64,000 bases of DNA, from positions 558,001 through 622,000 of the forward strand of contig CAWKMN010000009.1 of NCBI GenBank assembly GCA_963850765.1. The letters run 5' to 3'. The DNA comes from CAWKMN01 sp963850765. GTDB taxonomy: Bacteria > Chloroflexota > Anaerolineae > Aggregatilineales > Aggregatilineaceae. The notes below the pieces were generated by a model. The model was not told where the DNA came from and did not search any database. It worked only from the letters and a program-made list of their open reading frames with translations. Within the stretch, counting starts at the first letter, position 1; every line of letters starts with the position of its first letter. Positions 17,061 to 25,372 of the stretch are shown piece by piece. The position numbers were made by a program, and so were the translations under genes.

Positions 17061-17597
17061 TCAGGACGACGGCACCTCGGCCCGGTCGCCGTTTTCTGCG
17101 GACACGATAGGCTTCGGCAACATTCTAGCCACGCCCGGCGACTGCTGTTCACCCAACAGCCCGTCGATCATGTCGCGCACGCCGACCAGATTATCGAGGC
17201 GCAAGTAAACAATCGCGTAACGGATATAGGCGATGGGATCGAGATTCTTCAAGCCCTCGATCACCATATCGCCGACGACCCGGCTCGAGACTTCGTCCCG
17301 GCCCAGGTGTTGGAGGTGGGTTTCGATCCGGTCCACCAGGTCTGTGATACCTGATGCCGGGATAGGGCGCTTGGCGCACGCGATGCGGATTCCCCGGATG
17401 AGCTTGTCCCGGTCAAAGGCTTCTCGCTCGCCGTTGCCTTTCACCAGCAGGGGCATCCCGTCCAGCACGCGTTCGTAGGTGCTGAAGCGCCGCCCGCAGG
17501 CTTTGCACTCGCGGCGGCGGCGGATCCCGCCATGCTTATCGCGCGTGGTATCGATCACGCGTGATTCCTGCTCGGCTTCGCAGTACGGACAGTTCAT
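17061..17597 (-). CDS. nrdR: Transcriptional repressor NrdR
   Basis: A 178-residue repressor of ribonucleotide reductase genes that senses ATP/dATP. The N-terminal zinc ribbon is MNCPYCEAEQESRVIDTTRD ... RECKACGRRFSTYERV with both CxxC pairs, and the ATP-cone follows (LLVKGNGEREAFDRDKLIRG, RIACAKRPI, DEVSSRVVGDMVIEGLKNLD, AYIRYAIVYLRL). A C-terminal tail of about 25 residues exceeds the usual length. It is immediately upstream of nrdJ, and two tandem palindromes at 17786-17834 fit NrdR boxes, so it likely represses its own operon. Confidence 0.95.
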   Translation of the reverse strand: MNCPYCEAEQESRVIDTTRDKHGGIRRRRECKACGRRFSTYERVLDGMPLLVKGNGEREAFDRDKLIRGIRIACAKRPIPASGITDLVDRIETHLQHLGRDEVSSRVVGDMVIEGLKNLDPIAYIRYAIVYLRLDNLVGVRDMIDGLLGEQQSPGVARMLPKPIVSAENGDRAEVPSS

Positions 17598-17785
17598 CGT
17601 TCAAATCCCTCAGATTTCCTTACCCAAACCTAATAAATTACGAAGAAAAAACAAATATTCATCATCTGAATATTGACTTATTCTAACCGAGATCAAACTA
17701 AAGCGAACCGCTTACAATTTAGAAAGATGAGAGATGGCAGTACATAGAGCCCGATGATGCAAATTCACATGTAAAACGTGGTTTG

Positions 17786-17834
17786 ACCCCCATATATGGG
17801 GGTAGTACCCGTGACGACCCCCATATATGGCGGT
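17786..17834 (-). promoter_or_regulatory. Tandem NrdR-box-like palindromes
   Basis: Box 1 ACCCCCATATATGGGGGT (17786-17803) is a perfect 18-bp palindrome; box 2 ACCCCCATATATGGCGGT (17817-17834) differs at one base. Their centres are 31 bases apart, three helical turns. Known NrdR boxes are palindromes with an ATATAT-like core, arranged in tandem whole turns apart upstream of RNR genes. Here they precede nrdR-nrdJ. Confidence 0.75.
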
Positions 17835-17900
17835 CAGGTGGAACTTTACTGTAACACGAACGGGCGTTCTTAGACATAGTACTGGAGTACTTTTTGAACA

Positions 17901-17929
17901 AATCTATAACCTATTTTAAGGGTTGTCAA
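17901..17929 (-). promoter_or_regulatory. Candidate sigma70-type promoter for nrdR-nrdJ
   Basis: Minus strand TTGACA (17924-17929), 17-base spacer, TAGATT (17901-17906). It lies about 70 bases upstream of the NrdR-like boxes, so repression would act from downstream of the start site unless a closer promoter exists. A separate symmetric AGTACT-GG-AGTACT is at 17878-17891. Confidence 0.5.
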
Positions 17930-17995
17930 CACTAGCTCATGGCAGGGCTTCAGGTGCCCGTTTGGATAGCAAAAAACAACTGGGAAAAAACACAT

Positions 17996-18095
17996 TCTTA
18001 CCCCTCCCTAAATCCCTCCCCGCACGCGGAGAGGGACTTAACTACGGCGCGTTTTCCCTCTCCGTTTACGGGGAGGAGACACGGGGATGGGTAAA
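17996..18095. repeat. Family A variant repeat
   Basis: cttacccctccctaaatccc / cgcacgcggagagggactta and ccctctccgtttacggggagg, as at 4262-4365. It lies between the nrdR promoter region and the ftsZ terminator. Confidence 0.75.
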
Positions 18096-18099
18096 CTGG

Positions 18100-18161
18100 A
18101 AAAAACACGTTACCTTCCTTCGGGCAGGCAGACCAGAACCACCTGGATAGGAAGGTAACGT
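18100..18161 (-). terminator. Strong intrinsic terminator after ftsZ
   Basis: A perfect 13-bp stem, ACGTTACCTTCCT (18107-18119) with AGGAAGGTAACGT (18149-18161), followed on the minus strand by six T residues (18100-18105). It closes the leftward cell-division gene cluster. Confidence 0.85.
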
Positions 18162-18223
18162 CGTGTGCGGAGGGTATCAAGGCCGCGTCCGAGTCCGGCG
18201 CGGCGGTTGGTCGTGCGGCTTAG

Positions 18224-19432
18224 TTACCGGCGGCGCAGGAAGGCCGGAATATCCAGGTCATCCGTATCATACACGCGGGAGGTGAATTCCTCCTCGACCT
18301 TGCGAACCTGAGCCTGCGGCGGCGCGGCCTGCTCTTCATCCTCGGCAGTGGGCAGTTCGGGTGGCTGCTGCTGCACCGGGCGCGGAGCCGGACGCGGCGC
18401 GGCGGTGGTCGCCGGGTTGATCCGATCGCGAGTTACCGGAGCGTTAGCCGCTTTTACCGGGCGGCGGGCGGCTACGCGGGACTGCTCGAAGCCGGTCGCG
18501 ATCACGGTGATGCGGATTTCGTCGGCCATATTGTCGTCGATCACCGCGCCGAAGATCAGGTTGACATCCGGGTGCGACGTTTCCTTGATGATGGCCGCGG
18601 CCTCGTTCACCTCGAACAGGCTCATGTTCGGCCCGCCCGTCACGTTGAACAGGATGCCGCGCGCGCCGTCGATCGTCACATCGAGCAGGCTGCTGCTGAT
18701 CGCTTCCTCGGCGGCCTTGCGGGCGCGATCTTCGCCCGTGGCGCGGCCGACCGCCATCAGCGCGGCCCCACCCTCGGACATGATCGTGCGGACGTCGGCA
18801 AAGTCCAGGTTGATCAGGCCGGGCACGGTGATCAGTTCCGAAATACCCTGGATGCCCTGCCGCAGCACGTCGTCCGCCTGCCGGAACGCGTCCTGCAAGC
18901 TGGAGCGCTTATCGACAATCTGGAGCAGCCGGTCATTGGGGATCACGATCAGCGTATCGACCTGGCTCTTCAGCGCCTCGATCCCGGCCTCGGCGCCCTG
19001 GATGCGGCGCGATCCTTCAAAGGTGAAGGGGCGCGTCACGACGCCAATCGTCAGCGAGCCGAGCTCCTTGGCGACCTGCGCCACGATCGGCGCGCCGCCG
19101 GTGCCGGTGCCGCCGCCCATGCCGCTGGTAATAAACACCATATCCGCGCCGCGCAGCACCTCGTACAGCTCATCGGAGCTTTCTTCGGCGGCTTTTTTCC
19201 CGATTTCGGGGTTGCCGCCCGCGCCGAGGCCGCGCGTCAGCTTATCGCCAATGCGAACGCGCGTCTTGGCCTTGCTGAGCATCAACGCCTGGGCATCGGT
19301 GTTGATGGCAATAAACTCGACGCCCCCCAGCCCCTCTTCGATCATCCGGTTGACGGCGTTGCCGCCGCCGCCCCCGATCCCGACTACCTTTATGCTGGCG
19401 AAATTGTCCGCCGATGCAAGTGAATCCGACAT
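18224..19432 (-). CDS. ftsZ: Cell division protein FtsZ
   Basis: The 402-residue tubulin-like GTPase that builds the Z ring. GIGGGGGNAVNRM (about 17-29) and GMGGGTGTGGAPIVAQ (about 105-120) form the nucleotide site; PGLINLDFADVRTIMSEGG is the T7/synergy region. After about residue 320 there is a Pro/Gln-rich disordered linker and then the conserved C-terminal peptide DDLDIPAFLRRR that docks FtsA. ATG follows AGGAGGG. It is last in a leftward murC-murB-ftsQ-ftsA-ftsZ series and is followed by a strong terminator. Confidence 0.98.
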   Translation of the reverse strand: MSDSLASADNFASIKVVGIGGGGGNAVNRMIEEGLGGVEFIAINTDAQALMLSKAKTRVRIGDKLTRGLGAGGNPEIGKKAAEESSDELYEVLRGADMVFITSGMGGGTGTGGAPIVAQVAKELGSLTIGVVTRPFTFEGSRRIQGAEAGIEALKSQVDTLIVIPNDRLLQIVDKRSSLQDAFRQADDVLRQGIQGISELITVPGLINLDFADVRTIMSEGGAALMAVGRATGEDRARKAAEEAISSSLLDVTIDGARGILFNVTGGPNMSLFEVNEAAAIIKETSHPDVNLIFGAVIDDNMADEIRITVIATGFEQSRVAARRPVKAANAPVTRDRINPATTAAPRPAPRPVQQQPPELPTAEDEEQAAPPQAQVRKVEEEFTSRVYDTDDLDIPAFLRRR

Positions 19433-19688
19433 GATACCCTCCTAAAACCTGCGGTCCCGGTCTGGTCTGCCATTTCTACTCTTTGTTACGTGCTTTAGCG
19501 CCTATTGTAAGGCTTTTTAAAAATAGCGAAAATGGAACAGTTCGGATTTTCTAACTAAAAACAAAGTCCTCATGTGTCTTCCATGGGCGGGCCTTTGTTT
19601 GGTCGGCAACGTGGCGCCTCTCCATGATCCGGAGAGGGGTGAGGCCGATCTGGCATAAGCCCTGATTTGTTAAGATGCTTCTGCTTTT

Positions 19689-20954
19689 CTACTCCGGCGG
19701 TTCTTCTTCGCCGGGCAGCAGACGGCTGACCATGCCCTTGAAGAAACTCACCACGCGCTCGCTGGTGTTGTGGGCATCGCCGCGGCGCTGTCGAAATGTC
19801 TTTCTACGATCATCTTCAAGATCCATGATCAAGCCCAGTTTGAGCAATCCTACACTAGTACTATATGCCGGATTTTTGAGCGCTTCCGCCATGCCGGTGA
19901 TGTTTTCGGGCTGGGCCACCCGCACCGGCAGCTTGAGCACGTCGCCGGCCACCGTTTTGATCCCCGGAAGCTGGCTGCTGCCGCCGGTGAGCACGATCCC
20001 CGCCCGGAGCAGACCGTCGTAGCCGCTGCGCTTGGCTTCCTTAAGGATCAGCTCGAACATCTCCGCCGCGCGCGCATGGACAATATAGGCGAGATCGGCG
20101 CGCTGCACCTTGCTCGGCAGGTCTTCGCCAAACGGCTGGATCGGGAATGCCTCCAACTGGCTGACGGCTTTGGGATCGGCGTGGCCGTATTTGAGCTTGA
20201 CGGCCTCGGCCAGTTCCGCGGGCAGGTGCAGCCCGGCGGCGATATCGTTGGTGATATGCTGGCCGCCCACGGCGATCACGGCGGTGTGCCACACCGATCC
20301 GTCGATGAACATCGCCAGATCGGTTGTCCCGCCGCCAATATCGACCACCATCACGCCGGAGGCGCGTTCTTCGGGAGTCAGCGCCACATCACCCGACGCC
20401 AGCGGGTTGAGGATGAAACGGTCGACGAATACGCCCGCATCCTCGACACACTTCTTCAGGTTCTGCACGCTCTGCGTCGCCGCGGTGATGATATGCGCTT
20501 CGACTTCCAGGCGGAATCCGAGCATGCCGAGCGGGCTGCGCAGCCCGGTTTGACCGTCCAGGCTGTAATTGCGCGGGATGACGTGCAGCACTTCGCGCCC
20601 GTGCGGCAGCGTGACCGCTTTGGCCGCGTCCATGGCGCGCTCCAGGTCGTTCAACTGCACGCCGCGCGCATTCGAGATGCCGACCGCGCCGGTGCTGTTC
20701 ATCGACTCGACGTGCCCCCCGGCAATCGACACGAACGCCCGCCCGATCTCGTAGCCGCTGCTTTTTTCGGCTTTGTGGACCGACGACGAGATCGCGGCGG
20801 TCAGGGCGCTCACGTCCATCACCGTGCCCTTGCGCATCCCGCGGGAAGGCTCAATGCCCGCCCCCAGGATGTACACATCCGCGTCGCGCACTTCGCCGAC
20901 GATGGTACACACCTTCGTCGTGCCAATATCAATGCCTACGACTAACTCGCCCAT
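19689..20954 (-). CDS. ftsA: Cell division protein FtsA
   Basis: The 421-residue actin-like membrane tether for FtsZ. Phosphate 1 loop VGIDIGTTKVCTIVGE near the start, the SHS2/1C region in the first third (GRAFVSIAGGHVESMNS), phosphate 2 VMVVDIGGGTTDLAMF and adenosine loop AGIVLTGGSSQLPG. The C-terminus ends with an amphipathic helix (SERVVSFFKGMVSRLLPG) that would bind the membrane. Placed between ftsQ and ftsZ as in standard dcw clusters. The start ATG has a weak ribosome binding site. Confidence 0.96.
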   Translation of the reverse strand: MGELVVGIDIGTTKVCTIVGEVRDADVYILGAGIEPSRGMRKGTVMDVSALTAAISSSVHKAEKSSGYEIGRAFVSIAGGHVESMNSTGAVGISNARGVQLNDLERAMDAAKAVTLPHGREVLHVIPRNYSLDGQTGLRSPLGMLGFRLEVEAHIITAATQSVQNLKKCVEDAGVFVDRFILNPLASGDVALTPEERASGVMVVDIGGGTTDLAMFIDGSVWHTAVIAVGGQHITNDIAAGLHLPAELAEAVKLKYGHADPKAVSQLEAFPIQPFGEDLPSKVQRADLAYIVHARAAEMFELILKEAKRSGYDGLLRAGIVLTGGSSQLPGIKTVAGDVLKLPVRVAQPENITGMAEALKNPAYSTSVGLLKLGLIMDLEDDRRKTFRQRRGDAHNTSERVVSFFKGMVSRLLPGEEEPPE

Positions 20955-20961
20955 AGTGTTT

Positions 20962-21058
20962 TTGGTTGTTGGTTGTTAGTATAGCTGTCAGCCATTAGCG
21001 ATTAGCCGTTAGCTAAAAGCCAAAAGCTAACTGCTAAAAGCTAGGCGCTAACCGCTGC
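20962..21058. repeat. Short-word repeat run (gttagc/aaagct type)
   Basis: The ftsQ-ftsA gap is almost entirely words such as gctgtcagccattagcgatt, agccgttagctaaaagcc and aaaagctaactgctaaaagc. One of the densest copies of this repeat class in the window. Confidence 0.7.
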
Positions 21059-21062
21059 TCAC

Positions 21063-22079
21063 TCACTGCCCTTCGACCCACAGCACGGTGTAAAACGGCC
21101 GGTCGGGGTCCGACATCACGATCTCGCCAGCCTGAACCCGGCCGGTAATCTCGGATGCCAGTTGATTGTACACCAACAGCTTCGTTTCCATATCATCGCC
21201 GCTGCCGAACCAGACCGTCCAACCGCGCCCGTCGTGATAGCCCAGCCCCTTGACCGGGTCGTAGAGCAGCACTTCAATATTCGGATGCCGCTTTTTGAGA
21301 AACAGCGCGCCCTCGATCATGGCCTGCGGGATACGCTCGCCCACACCAATCGGATTCTCGGCGTTGGGGGCCACGATGCGCAGCAGATCGGGCCGGTCTT
21401 CGCGCTGCCGCATGACGATGCCGTTGACATCGACCCACACGCGGACACTCTGTTCCCAGACGAGCGCGGGCTCGCGTTCGGCCACGAGAATCTGGACCAT
21501 ATCGGGCGGCCAGCCCACCAGCACGGTCGCATCGGCGATATTCGGCACGGCTTCGAGCCGCGCTTCGACGTCGGCCGGGTTGATCCAGAAGATATGCCGC
21601 CGGGCGATGTCGCTGTAGCGGAAAATCTCCTCGCGCGTCAGATACTTCTCGCCGCCAATCGCCACCGAACTGATATAAAACGTATCCAGTGTCAGGAACA
21701 GGTACAGGACGATGCCCAGGCCGATCACGAGCATCGCAGACACGGTGCGCCAGCTAAACACCTGCCAGACGGATACTCGCCGCCGGGGCGGGGCCGCCGT
21801 CGCTGCCTGAGCGCGACTACGCCGCGATTGGCGCTGACGCTGCGTGACATTGGCGGGAGTTGTCCCGCTGGCCCATGCCTGGGCGCGCGGCTTCATCCGC
21901 CGCAGGCGAGGGGATTCGTCCGGCGTCACCGCGTCCGGCGTCGACTTAACACGACTCAATGGGCGCACATGGCCCCGGCTTCTTACCTCGTCGCGCCGCG
22001 CGCGCCGTTGTCGGGTCGGGCTTTCGGATGGACGCATCGGTGGTCTGGACTTTCGGCTGCTCCCCGCCTTATATCCCAC
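21063..22079 (-). CDS. ftsQ: Cell division protein FtsQ/DivIB
   Basis: About 338 residues with a long basic cytoplasmic N-terminus (about 110 residues, Arg/Pro-rich), one membrane helix (VSAMLVIGLGIVLYLFLTL) and an extracytoplasmic POTRA domain (FYISSVAIGGEKYLTREEIF ... VEARLEAVPNIADATVLVGW), followed by the FtsQ beta region (VQILVAEREPALVWEQS, WVDVNGIVMR). FtsQ links early and late divisome proteins. The reading frame opens with GTG 22079; because the tail is long and no good ribosome binding site is seen, the exact start is uncertain (ATG at 22037 is another option). Confidence 0.9.
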   Translation of the reverse strand: MGYKAGSSRKSRPPMRPSESPTRQRRARRDEVRSRGHVRPLSRVKSTPDAVTPDESPRLRRMKPRAQAWASGTTPANVTQRQRQSRRSRAQAATAAPPRRRVSVWQVFSWRTVSAMLVIGLGIVLYLFLTLDTFYISSVAIGGEKYLTREEIFRYSDIARRHIFWINPADVEARLEAVPNIADATVLVGWPPDMVQILVAEREPALVWEQSVRVWVDVNGIVMRQREDRPDLLRIVAPNAENPIGVGERIPQAMIEGALFLKKRHPNIEVLLYDPVKGLGYHDGRGWTVWFGSGDDMETKLLVYNQLASEITGRVQAGEIVMSDPDRPFYTVLWVEGQ

Positions 22080-22090
22080 AGTTAACCCAC

Positions 22091-22120
22091 AATATAATCC
22101 AACACGGCGTAAAAGTCCAA
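22091..22120 (-). promoter_or_regulatory. Possible promoter upstream of ftsQ
   Basis: Minus strand TTGGAC (22115-22120), 18-base spacer, TATATT (22091-22096). It would start transcription only a few bases before GTG 22079, which favours a later ftsQ start codon. Moderate match only. Confidence 0.35.
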
Positions 22121-22184
22121 TGCTTTAAGTACCAATTAAGCACCATTTTGTTAGTGTGCCGTTTTGACTTGGGTTGAATCCTGG

Positions 22185-22335
22185 CGATCAGCTTTCAGCT
22201 ATCAGCGGTCAGCCTAACCTCACCCCCGGCCCCTCTCCATCCAAGGTGGAGAGGGATGTCAAGACGCACTTCCCCCTCTCTAGCTCGGCTGGAGAGGGGG
22301 ATGCCGACCGAAGGTCGGACGGGGGTGAGGCCGTT
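22185..22335. repeat. Short-word run plus family A repeat pair
   Basis: gatcagctttcagctatcag words lead into ctcacccccggcccctctcc / gtggagaggg and ccccctctctagctcggctg / gagaggggg with tgccgaccgaaggtcggac, ending ggggtgaggcc. Same module at 24195-24322 and 58920-59045. Confidence 0.8.
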
Positions 22336-22339
22336 ATCT

Positions 22340-24150
22340 TCAGTCCACGCGCCACACGCGGATCGCGCCCTCGGCGCTGCCCGACGCCAGCCGCGTGCCA
22401 TCCGCACTCCAGGCGAGTCCGGTCACACCGTGCAGGTGCCCTTCGAGCGTATGCAGCAGTTGGTCGCGCAGCGTGTCCCAGATCCGCACATCCGCATCGC
22501 TGCTGCCCGACGCCAGCGCCCGCCCATCGGGCCGGAACGCGAGACACATCACCGCGCCGCGATGCCCTTTGAGCACGCCAAGCGGCGCGCGGTCGCTCAT
22601 GCCCCACAGCCGCACGGTCCGATCCTGGCAGGCCGCGGCCAGCACCGATCCATCCGGGCTGAAGACCACATCGCGGATCGCGCCCGCGTCCGGCGTGAAG
22701 CGGTGCTCGCGCGACCATGTCTCGGCGTTGAACAACCGCACGACCCCATCGTCCGCGCCGACCGCCAGGAAATCACCGTCCGGGGCAAACGCGATACACG
22801 ACACGCTGCCGGCGAACTCGGTCAGCGCGCGCACCTGGGTTCCGCGCCGCACGTCCCACACGCGCACGATATGATCCGCGCCGGCCGAGACGAGGATATA
22901 CCCATCCGGGCTGAAGGCGAGATCGTTGACCGGCTCGGTGTGATCGTGGGTCTCAAAGACAGCGTCGCCGGATGCGGCATTCTCGACGGCGATCGTGCCA
23001 TCTTCACCGCCAAAAGCGATCAGCGATCCGTCGGGGCTGTAGGCGATGCAGCGCGCCGAGCCGGGGTCGCATTCGGAGATTTCGCGCAGCACGCCGGCGT
23101 CGGGATTCCAGACCCGCAGCATATCGTCCTCGCTGGTCGAGACGAGTCCCAATTCCGGCCACGCGAGGCCCTGCACCGCGTCCATATGCTCGGAGATGGT
23201 AACTCGCTAACTCGCCGTGCCCGGTCACGTTGTTGATCGTCCACACGCGGATGACCTGATCCCAACTGGCGACGGCGAGCTTCGTCCCGTCCGGGCTGAA
23301 CGCCGCGCCGATCACGCCGCCAACGTGCTCGCCGAGCGCGCTCAGATAGTCGCCCGACGCTGACGCCCACAGCACCACGTCTTCGCCGCCGCACGAGGCC
23401 AGCAGCGGGCCGTTGGATCCCCCACGAGGACAGTATAACACACGATCCACCGGATCATGGTGGCCCTCCATGATGAACAGGTCTTCGCCGGTGTCCGCAT
23501 CCCAGATCCACGCGGAGCCGTCCAGCCGCCCGGCGGCGATGGTCGCGCCGTTGGGGCTGTAGGCGACGCTCGAAATCCACGGGCCGGTGGCTTTCAGAAT
23601 CTGAACCGGCAGGCCGGTGGTCGTATCCCACAGGCGCACGAGGCCATCGCTGCACCCGGCGGCGATCCGCGTCCCATCCGGGCTGAAGGCGATGCCGAGA
23701 ATCGAGATGATCTCCTCCTCGTCCGGCTTGCGCGTCATGACCACGAAGCGCCTGCGCCCGGTGTTCACATCCCAGACGCGCAGGGTGCCATCGCGCCCGC
23801 TGGCGGCCAGCCACGATCCATCCGCGCTGAACGTGACCGCGCTCACCTCGCCGTAAAAGCCTTCGAAGACGTTATGCAGCGCCCCGGCCGGTGCCTGCGT
23901 CTCCGCAGGTGTCCAGACGCGCACCGTGCCGAGTCCGGTCCCGGCGGCGAGCAGGCTCCCGGCGGGGTGGAGCGCAAGGCAGCGCAGCGGCTCGGTATGC
24001 TCGACGGCAAGGCGGGGCGGTGTGTTCCAGTCGGCGGCGGGATAGAGCCAGATGCCGCGCGATCCCGCCACGGCGAGAGTCGCGCCGTCCGCCGACCATG
24101 CCGAGATCGGTGATCCGTCCGCGGCCTAAGGTGTGTAGCGTTTCGACCAT
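22340..24150 (-). CDS. WD40-repeat beta-propeller protein, frame interrupted by two indels
   Basis: About 600 residues. The frame from ATG 24150 (METLHTLGRGR after the first Val) shifts near 24085 into WSADGATLAVAGSRGIWLYP, continues through repeats such as LALHPAGSLLAAGTGLGTVR, VTFSADGSWLAASGRDGTLR and AFSPDGTRIAAGCSDGLVRL, and shifts again near 23205 into LAWPELGLVSTSEDDMLRVW and further blades ending EGAIRVWRVD. Twelve to fourteen WD blades can be counted, enough for two seven-bladed propellers. WD40 proteins are scaffolds; no enzymatic domain is present. It is inserted between murB and ftsQ in an otherwise standard cell-wall and division gene order. Confidence 0.85.
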
Positions 24151-24159
24151 GATGCCTCT

Positions 24160-24322
24160 TCAGTAAGCAGTGATCAGTTAACAGTTTTCAGTAATGGCCT
24201 CACCCCCGTCCGACCTTCGGTCGGCATCCCCCTCTCCGGCCAAGCCAGAGAGGGGGAAACCGACGCGCCATCAAGTCCCCTCTCTAACTCTGTTGGAGAG
24301 GGGATTTAGGGGTGAGGCCGTT
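24160..24322. repeat. Short-word run plus family A repeat pair
   Basis: agtaagcagtgatcagttaa words, then cctcacccccgtccgacctt / ccccctctccggccaagcc and gagaggg / cccctctctaactctgttgg. Inverse-oriented relative of 22185-22335, so the WD40 gene is bracketed by inverted copies. Confidence 0.75.
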
Positions 24323-24325
24323 ATG

Positions 24326-25243
24326 TTACTCCCACGCGCCGAGCAGCTCGATTTCCAGTTCCAGCTCAACGCCGGCTTTCTGGCGGACGGTGTCGCGCGC
24401 CAGATCGATCAGGCGGCGGTAATCGGCAGCAGTGCCCGTGCCCGCGTTCACGATGAAATTGGCGTGGACGGACGAGATCTGCACGCCGCCAATCGTGGCA
24501 CCCTTCAGCCCGACGGACTCGATCAGGCGGCCCGCGAAATCGCCGGGCGGGTTCTTGAAGATGCTGCCCAGCGACGCGCCGGGCGGCTGCGTGCGCTTGC
24601 GATGCACGACAAATTCATCGGCCTTGGCGTTGAGTTGATCGGGATCGTGGCCCGGTTCCAGGATCAGGGTCGCGCCCAACACGACGCAGCGGCCCCGGTT
24701 CCCCTTGAGCACGGAATAGCGGTAGCCATACTGCATCTGGCCGACGCCCCACACCTCGACGTGCGGGCGATCCGTCAGGTTGAAGATCTCGATCCAGCGC
24801 ACCGAGCGCGCCATATCGCCGCCGTGCGCCCCGGCGTTGTTGATCACCGCGCCGCCGACCGTGCCCGGCACATTGACCGCCCATTCCAGCCCGGCGAGTC
24901 CCTGGTTCATGCAGCGCCGCCCCAGGACGGCCAGCCCTGCGCCGCTCTCGGCCTCGACGCGCCCATCCTCCTCGATCCGCAGACCCTTGGCATGGTTGAC
25001 GATCACCAGCCCGCGATAGCCCGCATCCGCGATCAGCACGTTCGCGCCGCCGCCCAACACGATCCACGGCATATCGGCGCGGCTGGCGAGGGATACAGCG
25101 TCGGTCAGATCGCCAATGCTGTTGGCGACGAGCAGCGCATCCGCCGGGCCGCCCAGTCGTGCCACGGTGTGACGCGCCAGCGATTCGTCGCGCTTGAGCG
25201 CCGCGCCAAACCGATCCACTAACGTGCTGTACGGATCACTCAT
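24326..25243 (-). CDS. murB: UDP-N-acetylenolpyruvoylglucosamine reductase MurB
   Basis: A 305-residue flavoenzyme that reduces UDP-GlcNAc-enolpyruvate to UDP-MurNAc. FAD-binding N-terminal half: TVARLGGPADALLVANS, WIVLGGGANVLIADAGYRGL and the LEWAVNVPGTVGGAVINNAG signature. Catalytic elements: YGYRYSVLKG (Arg), PPGASLGSIFKNPPGDFAG (Ser proton donor) and the C-terminal ELEIELLG (Glu). The length and the lack of the YxxxR loop insertion suit a type IIa enzyme. It follows murC in the same direction. Confidence 0.97.
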   Translation of the reverse strand: MSDPYSTLVDRFGAALKRDESLARHTVARLGGPADALLVANSIGDLTDAVSLASRADMPWIVLGGGANVLIADAGYRGLVIVNHAKGLRIEEDGRVEAESGAGLAVLGRRCMNQGLAGLEWAVNVPGTVGGAVINNAGAHGGDMARSVRWIEIFNLTDRPHVEVWGVGQMQYGYRYSVLKGNRGRCVVLGATLILEPGHDPDQLNAKADEFVVHRKRTQPPGASLGSIFKNPPGDFAGRLIESVGLKGATIGGVQISSVHANFIVNAGTGTAADYRRLIDLARDTVRQKAGVELELEIELLGAWE

Positions 25244-25254
25244 CGATGCTCTCG

Positions 25255-25372
25255 TTTTTGGTTGTTAGTTTACAGTTTACAGTTCTCAGTTCTCAGTTCG
25301 GGTTTGGGAAGGCTGAATTTCGCATCAAACGCTGGTGCCAATTACTGAAAACTGATCACTGAAAACTGTCTA
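25255..25372. repeat. Short-word repeat run (cagttttcagt type)
   Basis: The murC-murB gap is built of gttagtttacagtttacagt, tctcagttctcagttcgg and actgaaaactgatcactgaa, another copy of the short-word class; no promoter is evident. Confidence 0.65.
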
